NCBI GenBank assembly: GCA_040776985.1
Contig: JAXGZL010000002.1
Location: forward strand, 124,001 to 188,000
Reading direction: 5' to 3'
Source: UBA6115 sp040776985
Lineage (GTDB): Bacteria; Bacillota; Clostridia; Christensenellales; Aristaeellaceae
Length of the DNA: 64,000 bases
Part shown: piece by piece, positions 42,137 to 50,025 of the stretch
Layout of the letters: the number at the start of each line of letters is the position of its first letter
How positions within the stretch are numbered: the stretch's first letter is position 1
The notes under the pieces: generated by a model
What the model was told of the DNA's origin: nothing
Seen by the model: only the letters and a program-made list of their open reading frames with translations
The model's database searches: none
Position numbers and translations under genes: made by a program

Positions 42137-42933
42137 AGAAGCTATACATTTCAGCGGACATTGAGGGCACCTGCGGCATATCCCACTGGGATGAGACCCT
42201 GAAGGATAAAAGGGACTATCTGCCTTATGCCCGGCAGATGACCCGGGAGGTGGCCGCCGCCTGCGAGGGGGCGCTGGAGGCGGGGGTGGAGTTTATCCTG
42301 GTGCGGGATGCCCATGGCAGCGCGCGCAACCTGGACGCCGCCCTGCTGCCCTCCCAGGTGCAGGTGCTGCGCGGCTGGGGCCCTGACCCCATGTGCATGA
42401 TGCACGGCCTGGACGACAGCTTTTACGCCGCGGTTTTCACCGGCTACCATGATGCGGCGGGGGCGGGTTCCAACCCCCTGGCTCACACCATGGACACCAA
42501 CCTGATCTGGTTCACCTTAAACGGGGATACAGTCAGCGAGGCCATGCTCAACGCCTATGCCGCCGCCTATTTCCGGGTGCCCCTGGCCGCCCTCACCGGG
42601 GACCAGGGCCTGTGCGACCGGATGACGGGGCTGATTCCCAGCCTCACCACCATCCCGGTCAACAAGGCCCAGGGCGGGGCGGTGCTGTCCATCCACCCGG
42701 ATGAGGCGGTGAAGCGCATCCGGGAAGGGGTGGCCAAGGCGCTGAAGAACGGGTTGGGGGAAAACCTGCTCACGCTGCCTGAGACCTTCCGCGCGGACAT
42801 GCGCTTCCGGGATGTGCAGCGGGCCTTCCGGGCGGGCTTCTACCCCGGGATGCAGATGCTGGACAGTCACACGCTGCGCTTTGAAACCAACAACTATTAT
42901 GAGCTGCTGCGGATGGTGCACTTTTGCGTGTAA
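42133..42933 (+). CDS. M55 family D-aminopeptidase (DppA-like)
   Basis: 266 residues. The N-terminus YISADIEGTCGI holds the D-x-E zinc ligands, and VRDAHGSARN, FTGYHDAAGA and TGDQGLCD segments follow, as in DppA of Bacillus, which cleaves D-Ala-D-Ala and related D-peptides. ATG 42133 overlaps the phosphorylase stop (ATGA) and follows GGGAGG by 4. The next gene overlaps by one base. Cell-wall peptide recycling is likely. Confidence 0.88.
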   Translation: MKKLYISADIEGTCGISHWDETLKDKRDYLPYARQMTREVAAACEGALEAGVEFILVRDAHGSARNLDAALLPSQVQVLRGWGPDPMCMMHGLDDSFYAAVFTGYHDAAGAGSNPLAHTMDTNLIWFTLNGDTVSEAMLNAYAAAYFRVPLAALTGDQGLCDRMTGLIPSLTTIPVNKAQGGAVLSIHPDEAVKRIREGVAKALKNGLGENLLTLPETFRADMRFRDVQRAFRAGFYPGMQMLDSHTLRFETNNYYELLRMVHFCV

Positions 42934-43649
42934 TGATAAATAAACGCGCTGTTCTGCTGCTCCTTTGCCTGATGCTGCTGCCCTGCCTGGCGCTGGGGGA
43001 TGCCCTGCCCAGGTCCAGTTTCAGGGGGCATGTGCCGCCCCCTGATGTGCCGGAAGGGGAGCGGGTGCCACCGTCCTACTTTGAGGACGCTGTGTTCGTC
43101 GGGGACTCCATCATGGCCAGCCTGGAGCTTCACGGCATGTTCCGGGGCAGCCGCTATGCCACCGCCATTGGCATCGGGCCTCAGAACGCCATGGGCAGGG
43201 TATTTGACACCTACCTGGGCGAGAAAACCCTGGCCGAGGTGGTGGCGATGGGGGAATGCAGCAAGATATATGTCCTCCTGGGCGCCAACACCATAGGGAA
43301 TTCAGACGATGGCCCGGCCGCCGAGCGCTATGCGGATTTCCTTTCCCGGCTGGTGGCGGCCTATCCGGACAAGCTGATCTATGTGATTTCCATCCCACCC
43401 AGGGTGCGCGTCCCCATGGGGAAAAAGGTCATCCCCCCGCTTGAGCGCATCGCCAGATTCAACGCCGCCATCCGGGACATGTGCGCCGCCCATGGCATCT
43501 ATTACCTGGACATCTTCAGCCCCATGATCAAGGAGGACGGCCAGGTGGACGGCTCCTTTCTGGCGGGAGACGGGATGCACCTGAGCCGCAAGGGCTCAGG
43601 GATGCTGGAGGAGTATTTCATGACCCATGCCGTACAGGAGATGCCATGA
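42933..43649 (+). CDS. Secreted SGNH/GDSL hydrolase
   Basis: 238 residues with a signal peptide (1-21, ending CLALGDA). The SGNH blocks are visible: FVGDSIM (nucleophile Ser, about 54), LGANTIGN (block III Asn), and DGMHLSRKG (catalytic D-x-x-H, near the end). Such enzymes remove acetyl groups from wall or capsular sugars, or hydrolyse lipids; the substrate is not known. The start overlaps the M55 gene as TAATG. It does not use a lipobox: the first Cys residues are inside the hydrophobic core. Confidence 0.8.
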   Translation: MINKRAVLLLLCLMLLPCLALGDALPRSSFRGHVPPPDVPEGERVPPSYFEDAVFVGDSIMASLELHGMFRGSRYATAIGIGPQNAMGRVFDTYLGEKTLAEVVAMGECSKIYVLLGANTIGNSDDGPAAERYADFLSRLVAAYPDKLIYVISIPPRVRVPMGKKVIPPLERIARFNAAIRDMCAAHGIYYLDIFSPMIKEDGQVDGSFLAGDGMHLSRKGSGMLEEYFMTHAVQEMP

Positions 43650-44116
43650 TGAAAAGGGGAATAAGGGCCGCGCTGCTGATTCTTTGCCTGGTGCTGCTGA
43701 CCGGCTGCGCTGGAAAACCGCAGCAGCTGCCCGGCGCCCTTGACCTGGCACATTTGCTGGCGGACAAGGCTGGCGGCGGGATGGAGCTGGGGGAGGTGCC
43801 AGGCCAGGTGATGGCCAAGCTGCTGATGCTGGAGGAGGAGGAGCTGGCAGAGGGGGCCATGGTGATGGATCAGAGCCGGGCCACCACCACCCAGTTTGTG
43901 GTGCTGACCGCGGGGAGCGAGGCGGGCGCCAGGAAGCTGGAGGCCGGGTTCAAAGACTACCAGGCCCATGTGCTTTCCCAGTACCGCAACTATGTGCCCT
44001 CGGAGGTGCCCCGCATTGAAAAGGCCCTGATCAGGCGCCAGGGGCTGCAAAGCGTGTTTGTGATCTGTGATGATGTGAAGCTGGCGGAGCAGGTATTAAA
44101 CCAGTACTGGAAGTAG
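43646..44116 (+). CDS. DUF4358 family lipoprotein
   Basis: 156 residues. A lipoprotein signal peptide ends in the lipobox LLTGC (Cys near residue 22). The mature part has the strand-helix pattern of DUF4358 proteins, often found in Clostridia, with no known role. ATG 43646 overlaps the SGNH stop (ATGA). This is the only clear lipoprotein in the window and shows that the organism has the lipidation pathway. Confidence 0.75.
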   Translation: MMKRGIRAALLILCLVLLTGCAGKPQQLPGALDLAHLLADKAGGGMELGEVPGQVMAKLLMLEEEELAEGAMVMDQSRATTTQFVVLTAGSEAGARKLEAGFKDYQAHVLSQYRNYVPSEVPRIEKALIRRQGLQSVFVICDDVKLAEQVLNQYWK

Positions 44117-44123
44117 AAAAGCG

Positions 44124-45566
44124 ATGAAAAATGGGATAAAACCGGGGAAACTGCTGGTGGTGGGGCTGTCTTTGCTGCTGCTCTTCGGGGCGGATTTGCT
44201 GCCCCTGATTCCGGGGCTGACCGCGCCCGGGCAGCGGGTGCTGGGCCTGTTTATGGGCTCTGTTCTGCTGTGGCTGCTGGTGGACATCGGCTGGCCCAGC
44301 GCGCTGGCCATTTTTGCCCTGGGCTTTCTGCCGGGGGTGAAGACGGGGGAGGTGATCACGGCTTCCTTTGGCAACAGCACGGTGTGGTTTCTGGTGTTCT
44401 CCTTCCTCCTCACCTATGCGCTTAAGGAAACGGGGTTTTTAAGACGGCTGGCGATGCTGTTTATCACCAGCCGCTTTGCAAGGCGCGGCCCCTGGGCCTT
44501 TGCGCTGATGTTCTTGCTGTCCGTGCTGGCCCTGGGCAGCTTCATCGCCCCCACGGTCACCTTTTTGCTGTTCTTTGCCCTGCACCGGGAGGCCATGGAG
44601 GCCCTGGGGCAAAAGCCGGGGGACCCGCTGGCCAGAATGCTGATGATCGGCACTGCCTGCGTCACCTCCATCTCCTGCGCCATGACGCCCATCGCCCACA
44701 CCTTTCCGCTGATGGCGCTGGGCTTTCATGAAACGGCCACCGGGGAGCGGATCAGCTACCTGGAATACCTGAAGATCGGGCTGCCGGTGGGAATCATTCT
44801 GTTTGGCCTGGTTCTGCTGATCCTCTGGCTGGGCTTCCGGAAAAAGGTGAAGGGCCAGGGCATCCGCCTGGACACCCTGGACCTGGAAAAGCCCGGCAGG
44901 CCGGGCAGGCGGGAGATGTTCTCCGCCTTTGTCTTTGTGCTGGTGGTGGCGGTCTGGCTGCTGTCTGGCATTCTGCCAAAGGCCTTCAGCCAGGTGGCGG
45001 CCCTGGGGACGGCCTGGCCCGCACTTCTTGGCGTGGTGCTGCTCTCGGCGATTCCCATTGAGGGGAAGCCGGCGCTGGACCTGAAGGAGGGCTTTTCCAA
45101 GGGGCTCAGCTGGCCCAGCCTGTTGCTGTGCGCCGCTGCCCTGGCCCTGGGCAAATATCTGACCCTGCCGGCCTACGGGGTGACCGACTGGCTGGGCGGG
45201 CTGATTGGCCCCTTGATGGGGGGATGGGGCCTGGCAGGGGCGCTGCTGGTGCTGATCGGGGCCACCATTTTGATGACTAATTTCCTCTCCAACATCGTCA
45301 CCACCACCCTGATGTATCAGGTGGCGGCCAGCGCACTGCCTGCGCTGGCGCTGTCGGGCATCGTGGTGTCTCCAGTGCTGATGGCCATCCTGGTGGGGCT
45401 GTGCGCCAGCCTGGCTTATGCCACGCCGCCCGCCATCGCGCACATCGCCCTGGCTGCCGGCTCCGGCTGGGCGGATTCCAGGGACATGCTGCGCTTTGGC
45501 GGGCTGATGGCGCTGATTTCCATTCCGGTGGTGCTGCTGTTTGCCCTGACTTTTAATGCTTATTAA
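44124..45566 (+). CDS. DASS/SLC13 family anion symporter
   Basis: 480 residues with about twelve helices. Both halves have the family's re-entrant hairpins: SFIAPTVTFLLFF and a C-terminal TILMTNFLSNIVTTTL with the SNT-like motif; FGNSTVWFLV also fits. Members carry di- or tricarboxylates, sulfate or phosphate with sodium. The substrate here is unknown. It is the last gene of the phosphorylase-M55-SGNH-DUF4358 run, 7 bases after the lipoprotein gene. Confidence 0.82.
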   Translation: MKNGIKPGKLLVVGLSLLLLFGADLLPLIPGLTAPGQRVLGLFMGSVLLWLLVDIGWPSALAIFALGFLPGVKTGEVITASFGNSTVWFLVFSFLLTYALKETGFLRRLAMLFITSRFARRGPWAFALMFLLSVLALGSFIAPTVTFLLFFALHREAMEALGQKPGDPLARMLMIGTACVTSISCAMTPIAHTFPLMALGFHETATGERISYLEYLKIGLPVGIILFGLVLLILWLGFRKKVKGQGIRLDTLDLEKPGRPGRREMFSAFVFVLVVAVWLLSGILPKAFSQVAALGTAWPALLGVVLLSAIPIEGKPALDLKEGFSKGLSWPSLLLCAAALALGKYLTLPAYGVTDWLGGLIGPLMGGWGLAGALLVLIGATILMTNFLSNIVTTTLMYQVAASALPALALSGIVVSPVLMAILVGLCASLAYATPPAIAHIALAAGSGWADSRDMLRFGGLMALISIPVVLLFALTFNAY

Positions 45567-45700
45567 TTGGCAGGCAACAGATTCAACTATTTTAGATTTC
45601 TGTCATATTGCAAGTTAATCTACCCTTAGAACTTGCCTTAGATAGTGTCTACACGAGAATTGTGATATAATGGTGTCATCACTGAAAGGGGACTTAAGCG

Positions 45701-46174
45701 ATGACCGCTGCTTATCACCGACACGATATGAGCGATTCCGTATGGACATTACTGGAGCCTAACCTACCGGGGCAGCGAGGACAATGGGGAGGGATTGCGC
45801 AGGACAACAGAAGGTTTATCAATGGTGTATTCTGGGTCATCCGGACCGGCGCGCCTTGGCGGGATTTACCTCCGGATTATGGCAAGTGGGGCACGATCCA
45901 TCAGCGGTTCATCCGATGGCGCAGGAACGGTATCTGGGAAAGAATATTGGAAGTTCTTATCCAGGATCCGGATTACGAATGGCTGATGATTGACGCAAGC
46001 CATGTCAAAGTTCATCCGCACGCAGCGGGTGCAAGGGGTGGGAATCAGGACATGTCCCGCACAAAAGGGGGCTCAACAGCAAAATACATTTGGCCGTGGA
46101 TGCGAATGGTATGCCAGTCCGAATTCTTGTTACAAAAGGTACCCGAGCTGATTGCAAGGAAGCTGTCCATTTGA
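45701..46174 (+). CDS. IS5-family transposase, first frame (N-terminal half)
   Basis: 157 residues, of which about the first 124 are real transposase: the N-terminal IS5 domain (WTLLEPNLPGQRGQWGG, GAPWRDLPP) and the first catalytic Asp in MIDASHVKVHPH. The last 33 residues come from reading past the switch point. Fusion to the second frame needs a -1 shift in the run AAAAGGGGG (46063-46071), which would give about 255 residues, the normal size. Programmed shifting is usual in this group. Confidence 0.85.
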   Translation: MTAAYHRHDMSDSVWTLLEPNLPGQRGQWGGIAQDNRRFINGVFWVIRTGAPWRDLPPDYGKWGTIHQRFIRWRRNGIWERILEVLIQDPDYEWLMIDASHVKVHPHAAGARGGNQDMSRTKGGSTAKYIWPWMRMVCQSEFLLQKVPELIARKLSI

Positions 46175-46467
46175 TTGAGGGAATATCCGCTGAAGCGTTG
46201 CTGGCAGACCGCGGCTATGACACGAATGAAATCATTGCTCACGCTGTTGCCGCTGGGATGGAAGTTGTCATCCCTCCCAAGAAGAACCGAAAGAAGAAGA
46301 GGACTTACGATGAGTATCTCTATCGGATTCGTCATTTGGTCGAAAATGCTTTCCTGATTCTCAAGCGATGGCGCGGGGTTGCAACCAGGTACGCGAAAAC
46401 CAGCGACGGGTTCATTGCTGCAATTCAAGTTCGATGTATCGCCATTTGGGCAGGAGTCCTTGCGTAA
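46069..46467 (+). CDS. IS5-family transposase, second frame (C-terminal half)
   Basis: The sequence G-L-N-S-K-I-H-L-A-V-D-A-N-G-M-P-V joins in the -1 frame directly after the KGG of the first frame. It contains the second catalytic Asp (LADRGYDTNEI) and the final Glu (RHLVENAFLILKRWRG), so the DDE triad is complete over both frames. It has no own ribosome site; it is likely expressed only as a fusion. The stop TAA at 46465-46467 is next to the right inverted repeat. Confidence 0.8.
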   Translation, partial: GLNSKIHLAVDANGMPVRILVTKGTRADCKEAVHLIEGISAEALLADRGYDTNEIIAHAVAAGMEVVIPPKKNRKKKRTYDEYLYRIRHLVENAFLILKRWRGVATRYAKTSDGFIAAIQVRCIAIWAGVLA

Positions 46468-46538
46468 CTCGTGTAGACACTATCTAGCATTTAGAAACAG
46501 ATAGTTATAATGTGAAAAACAGTGTGAAAGGATAAAAT

Positions 46539-48372
46539 GTGCGGAATTTTAGATCATTTTATTCAGCAACTATAAAACAGTTTCTTAAAGAATCATTAGC
46601 CGAGATTATCGGCATTATCCATTCTAATGATGTTTCTGCAGAAACGAGCAAACTTCAGAGTAACACATGGCAAGAGGAAGTGCGTATTCTCAAGGAACAA
46701 CTTAAGTTGTCCCCAGACGGAAAAATAATATTTGAATATACAATCCCAAGAATGGGGAAACGGGTTGATGTCGTTTTATTGCTTAAGAATATAGTATATC
46801 TTCTGGAATTTAAGTGTGGAGACACTAAATATCAACAAAGCACATATGACCAGGTGTACGATTATGCATTGGATTTGCGTAACTTCCACAAGGAAAGCCA
46901 TGATAAACTGCTGGTTCCTATTATGGTATCCACCCATGCTCCAGAGTTTAAAAACACGTTCCATCAGCGAGATAGAATTGTGGAGCCGATTCGATGCAAC
47001 GCCAAGAATATTGGTCAGGTTGTAAGAGATGTTTCATCGATGTTTTGCGAAACATCTTTTGATTATGAGAAATGGGAAAATTCTGAATATCTTCCAACGC
47101 CAACCATCATTGAAGCAGCACAGGCGCTCTACCGCGGTCACAATGTCAATGATATAACGCGCAGTGATGCAGGTGCAGAGAATTTAACTGTTACTACTAA
47201 AGAGATAAATGCGATTATAGAATTCAGCAAAGCAAACGATAAGAAATCTATTTGCTTTATTACAGGTGTTCCCGGTGCGGGAAAGACATTGGTAGGGCTT
47301 AACATCACAATACAACGGATGGATTCAAAAGCCGGAGAACATGCAGTTTTTCTCTCCGGCAATTATCCTCTGGTATCAGTGCTCCAAGAAGCATTGGCAC
47401 GAGACAAGGTAGAACATGAAAAGCGGTGCGGAGGAAGGATCTCTAAGAAAGAAGCACTGCGCAGCTCCTCTGCCTTTATTCAGATAATCCATAAGTACCG
47501 CGATTCATTTGTTGGAAATCATGATATCCCGCCTGAACGAGTTGTAATCTTTGATGAAGCACAGCGGGCTTGGACACAAGACATGATTGCTAAATTCATG
47601 AGACAAAAGAAGGGTGTACACAACTTTACTGATAGCGAGCCTGAATTCTTGATTAGCACAATGGACAGGCAAAGAGGTTGGGCAGTTGTGATATGCCTAG
47701 TTGGTGGTGGTCAGGAGATCAACACAGGCGAAGCTGGGTTGCCAGAATGGTTCGATTCCTTGCGCCGGAGGTTTTCTCACTGGGATGTATATATCACTCC
47801 CCAACTCAATGATGATGAATACCGCCGAGGTAGAATCTGGGAGGATATGCTACGTGGTTTGAAGATAGTTGAGAGGGATAAGCTCCACTTGGCAACATCG
47901 ATTAGATCATTTCGCACGCCAGATTTATCGGCGTTTGTAAAGGCGGTTTTAGATCAAGAAACAGCCGAGGCAAAGTGCCTTTATGGGGAGATCAAAGATA
48001 AATATCCCATTGTTATTACGCGCAACCTGGAGAAAGCAAAAGCCTGGGTGATGGATCACTGCCAGGGAACTACCCGATATGGTTTGCTGGCTAGCAGTGG
48101 CGCAAGGCGTTTAAAACCAGAAGGAATCTTTGTGAAAAACGAGATTTCTGTTGCAGATTGGTTTTTAAATGACAAAGATGATGTCCGATCAAGCTATGCA
48201 ATGGAGGATGTGGTAACGGAGTTTGACATTCAAGGGTTAGAGCTTGATTTTTCTCTTGTTGCATGGGATGCAGATTTCAGCTTTATTGGTGGCGAGTGGA
48301 CCTATAAAATCTTTGTTGGTAACCGCTGGAACAAAGTTAATTCAGTAGAAAAGCGATTGTACTTAAAAAATG
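46539..48372 (+). pseudogene. DUF2075 nuclease-like/helicase gene, 5' part (interrupted by IS256-type element)
   Basis: The first 611 codons of a gene that would encode 658 residues. The N-terminal part has a PD-(D/E)xK-like core (RVDVVLLLKNIVYLLEFK, about 68-85). The helicase part has Walker A GVPGAGKT (about 245-252) and Walker B VVIFDEAQRAW (about 342-352), as in DUF2075 proteins. The insertion falls 3 codons into the C-terminal piece, just before motif VI (YRVLLTRAR), so the truncated protein, which gains a short tail to a stop at 48395, should be inactive as a helicase. Start GTG 46539 follows AAAGGA by 6. Base composition is clearly AT-richer than neighbours, suggesting transfer. A role in phage defence is plausible. 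Confidence 0.85.
48361..48372 (+). repeat. Left copy of 12-bp direct repeat flanking the IS256-type element
   Basis: ACTTAAAAAATG, identical to 49722-49733. The family usually duplicates 8-9 bases, so 3-4 of the 12 matching bases are probably chance or belong to an element end. Confidence 0.85.
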
Positions 48373-49721
48373 ATGGAGTCCGTATACTGGTGTAAATTCG
48401 AATGAGCCAAGCGCTCGCCTCTGGTATCATGAGTTTGAGAAGACCAATGATAAGGAGGAAAAGCGGCATGGCTCAAGTCAATCTTACACTGGACGGCGAA
48501 GTATTGAAAGGGTTATTCACAGCAGATGGGAAGGATGAGGCGTTATCAGGGTTGTTGAACACGATCCTCAACCAGGTGCTCAACGCACAGGCAAGCGAAC
48601 AGGTCGGCGCGGAGCGATATGAACGCAGCGAAGACAGGCGGACATACCGTAACGGGTATAGGGAACGGGAGCTAAACACAAGGGTCGGGAAACTGCGGTT
48701 GATGGTGCCCAGGTTGAGGAATGGGGAGTTCAGCACAGATTTGTTCCAGCGGTATCAAAGAAGTGAGCAGGCGTTGGTACTGGCAATGATGGAGATGGTG
48801 GTGCAGGGCGTATCCACACGAAAGGTGCGTTCAATAACAGAAGAGTTATGCGGCACGAGTTTTTCGAAATCAACAATATCGGCGTTATGCACGGCGCTGG
48901 ATCCGGCGGTGGAAGCTTTCCGAAACAGACCGCTGGAGAAGTGGTACCCCTTTGTCATGGTGGACGCGACCTTCACAAAGGTGCGGGAAAGCGGACAGGT
49001 ACGGTCCAAAGGACTGATGGTGGCTTTGGGAGTGAATGAAGAGGGAAACCGTGAAGTGCTGGGATTCCGGTGCGAAGATAGTGAGTCAGAGGCTGGATGG
49101 GCCGGTTTCTTCAGTTCCTTGAAGGAACGCGGGTTGTCAGAAGTCGATTTCGTCATCTCGGACTCCCACAAGGGGCTGGTGCAAGCGGTGAGGAAGTGTT
49201 TTCAAGGCGCCACGTGGCAGCGTTGCCAGACACATTTTTCAAGGAATGTCCTGGAGGTCTGCCCCAAGAAATTGAAACCGGAACTTCACGAATCACTCCG
49301 GAGCATGTATGGGGCTGATGATTACAAGACAGCGGTTTTGATTCGAGACCATATCGCTGAGCGTTTCCTGGAAAGTGCGCCGAAGGCTGTGGAAACGCTG
49401 GAAGAAGGCTTTGAGGACGTTATGGCGGTTCTGAGCCTTCCGCTCCTATTACGGCGGCGGCTCAGAACCACCAACGGGCTTGAGCGAGTGAATGAAGAAC
49501 TCCGGCGCAGGGAGCGGGTGATCCGCATTTTTCCCAACGAACAGTCGCTCTACCGGCTGATTGGGTCCCTGCTGATGGAGATTCATGAAGAATGGCAAGC
49601 CGGGCGAATGTACTTGAATCTGGTTGAGTACCTTTCTCTTAGGGCTGAAACGGTCATCACTGACCGGCAACTCTCGGCGGTTTCATGATGCCTGACGAAT
49701 TTACACACTATTATGGACTTG
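48373..49721 (+). mobile_element. Complete IS256-family insertion sequence, about 1.35 kb
   Basis: Imperfect 26-bp inverted ends: 48375-48400 and the complement of 49696-49721 share AGTCC and the inner GTGTAAATTCG block. It holds one intact transposase gene and lies in the DUF2075 gene, between two copies of a 12-bp direct repeat. The exact end bases are uncertain by 2-4 positions. Confidence 0.88.
48468..49688 (+). CDS. IS256-family transposase (Transposase_mut)
   Basis: 406 residues. The DDE residues are visible: VMVDATFTKV (about 168), FVISDSHKGL (about 233), and TTNGLERVNEELRRR with the Glu (about 343). The CQTHFSRNVL segment is a family mark. ATG 48468 follows AAGGAGG; an earlier in-frame ATG at 48402 lies in the inverted-repeat region without a ribosome site. 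The gene is full length, so the element should be active. Confidence 0.92.
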   Translation: MAQVNLTLDGEVLKGLFTADGKDEALSGLLNTILNQVLNAQASEQVGAERYERSEDRRTYRNGYRERELNTRVGKLRLMVPRLRNGEFSTDLFQRYQRSEQALVLAMMEMVVQGVSTRKVRSITEELCGTSFSKSTISALCTALDPAVEAFRNRPLEKWYPFVMVDATFTKVRESGQVRSKGLMVALGVNEEGNREVLGFRCEDSESEAGWAGFFSSLKERGLSEVDFVISDSHKGLVQAVRKCFQGATWQRCQTHFSRNVLEVCPKKLKPELHESLRSMYGADDYKTAVLIRDHIAERFLESAPKAVETLEEGFEDVMAVLSLPLLLRRRLRTTNGLERVNEELRRRERVIRIFPNEQSLYRLIGSLLMEIHEEWQAGRMYLNLVEYLSLRAETVITDRQLSAVS

Positions 49722-49733
49722 ACTTAAAAAATG
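49722..49733 (+). repeat. Right copy of the 12-bp direct repeat
   Basis: ACTTAAAAAATG, identical to 48361-48372. Joining this copy to base 48360 restores Y-L-K-N-A-Y-R in frame. Confidence 0.85.
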
Positions 49734-49876
49734 CCTATCGTGTTTTATTAACTCGTGCTCGGCAAGGTATGGCAATCTTTATCCCAGAAGGTTGTGATAA
49801 GGACCAAACACGAAAACGAGAATGGTACAATGGCACCTATGAGTACTTGAAGGAAATTGGCGTAAGAGAGATATAA
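49722..49876 (+). pseudogene. DUF2075 gene, 3' remnant after the insertion
   Basis: 50 codons starting LKNAYRVLLTRARQGM, which include helicase motif VI and the C-terminal PEG segment of DUF2075 proteins, then a stop at 49874-49876. It is in frame with the 5' part if the element and one repeat are removed. Alone it has no start of its own apart from an ATG at 49685 that belongs to the IS end. Confidence 0.85.
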
Positions 49877-49963
49877 GAGAACTAAGAGGCAAGAACAGTA
49901 GCTGTGCTTTGACGAACAGCTTACACTGATTCTTTCAATAGCTTCATGGTTAAGAAATACAGA

Positions 49964-49998
49964 GCATTCAAACCCTGGCTATGACAGGGTTTGAATGC
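49964..49998 (-). terminator. Hairpin between the DUF2075 remnant and the aldo/keto reductase
   Basis: A perfect 14-bp stem GCATTCAAACCCTG (49964-49977) with its complement (49985-49998), loop of 7. On the minus strand it is followed by TCTGTATTTCTT, on the plus strand by CTTCTTGATACC, so it may terminate both convergent genes. The rest of 49877-50025 shows nothing. Confidence 0.55.
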
Positions 49999-50025
49999 CT
50001 TCTTGATACCATCCTATCAGCTTTT

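Larger units (their letters stand above)
45641..46484 (+). mobile_element. Complete IS5-family insertion sequence (IS427-like), 844 bp
   Basis: Perfect 17-bp terminal inverted repeats GATAGTGTCTACACGAG (45641-45657 and, reversed, 46468-46484) flanked by TA on both sides (45639-45640, 46485-46486), the 2-bp target duplication of this group. Two overlapping frames encode the transposase. A TATAAT just inside the left end can drive it. It sits between the DASS transporter and the interrupted DUF2075 gene. Confidence 0.9.

Noticed and set aside
43646..44116. Longer start at 43481 for the DUF4358 lipoprotein
   Set aside because: It would run 165 bases into the SGNH gene and destroy the lipoprotein signal; ATG 43646 is coupled to the SGNH stop.
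48402..48467. Upstream in-frame ATG for the IS256-type transposase
   Set aside because: The 22 extra residues overlap the terminal inverted repeat region and have no ribosome site; ATG 48468 has AAGGAGG.
48373..49721. IS256-type element seen as cargo of a larger composite transposon with the IS5-type element
   Set aside because: The two elements belong to different families, have their own ends and target repeats, and no outer repeat joins them.
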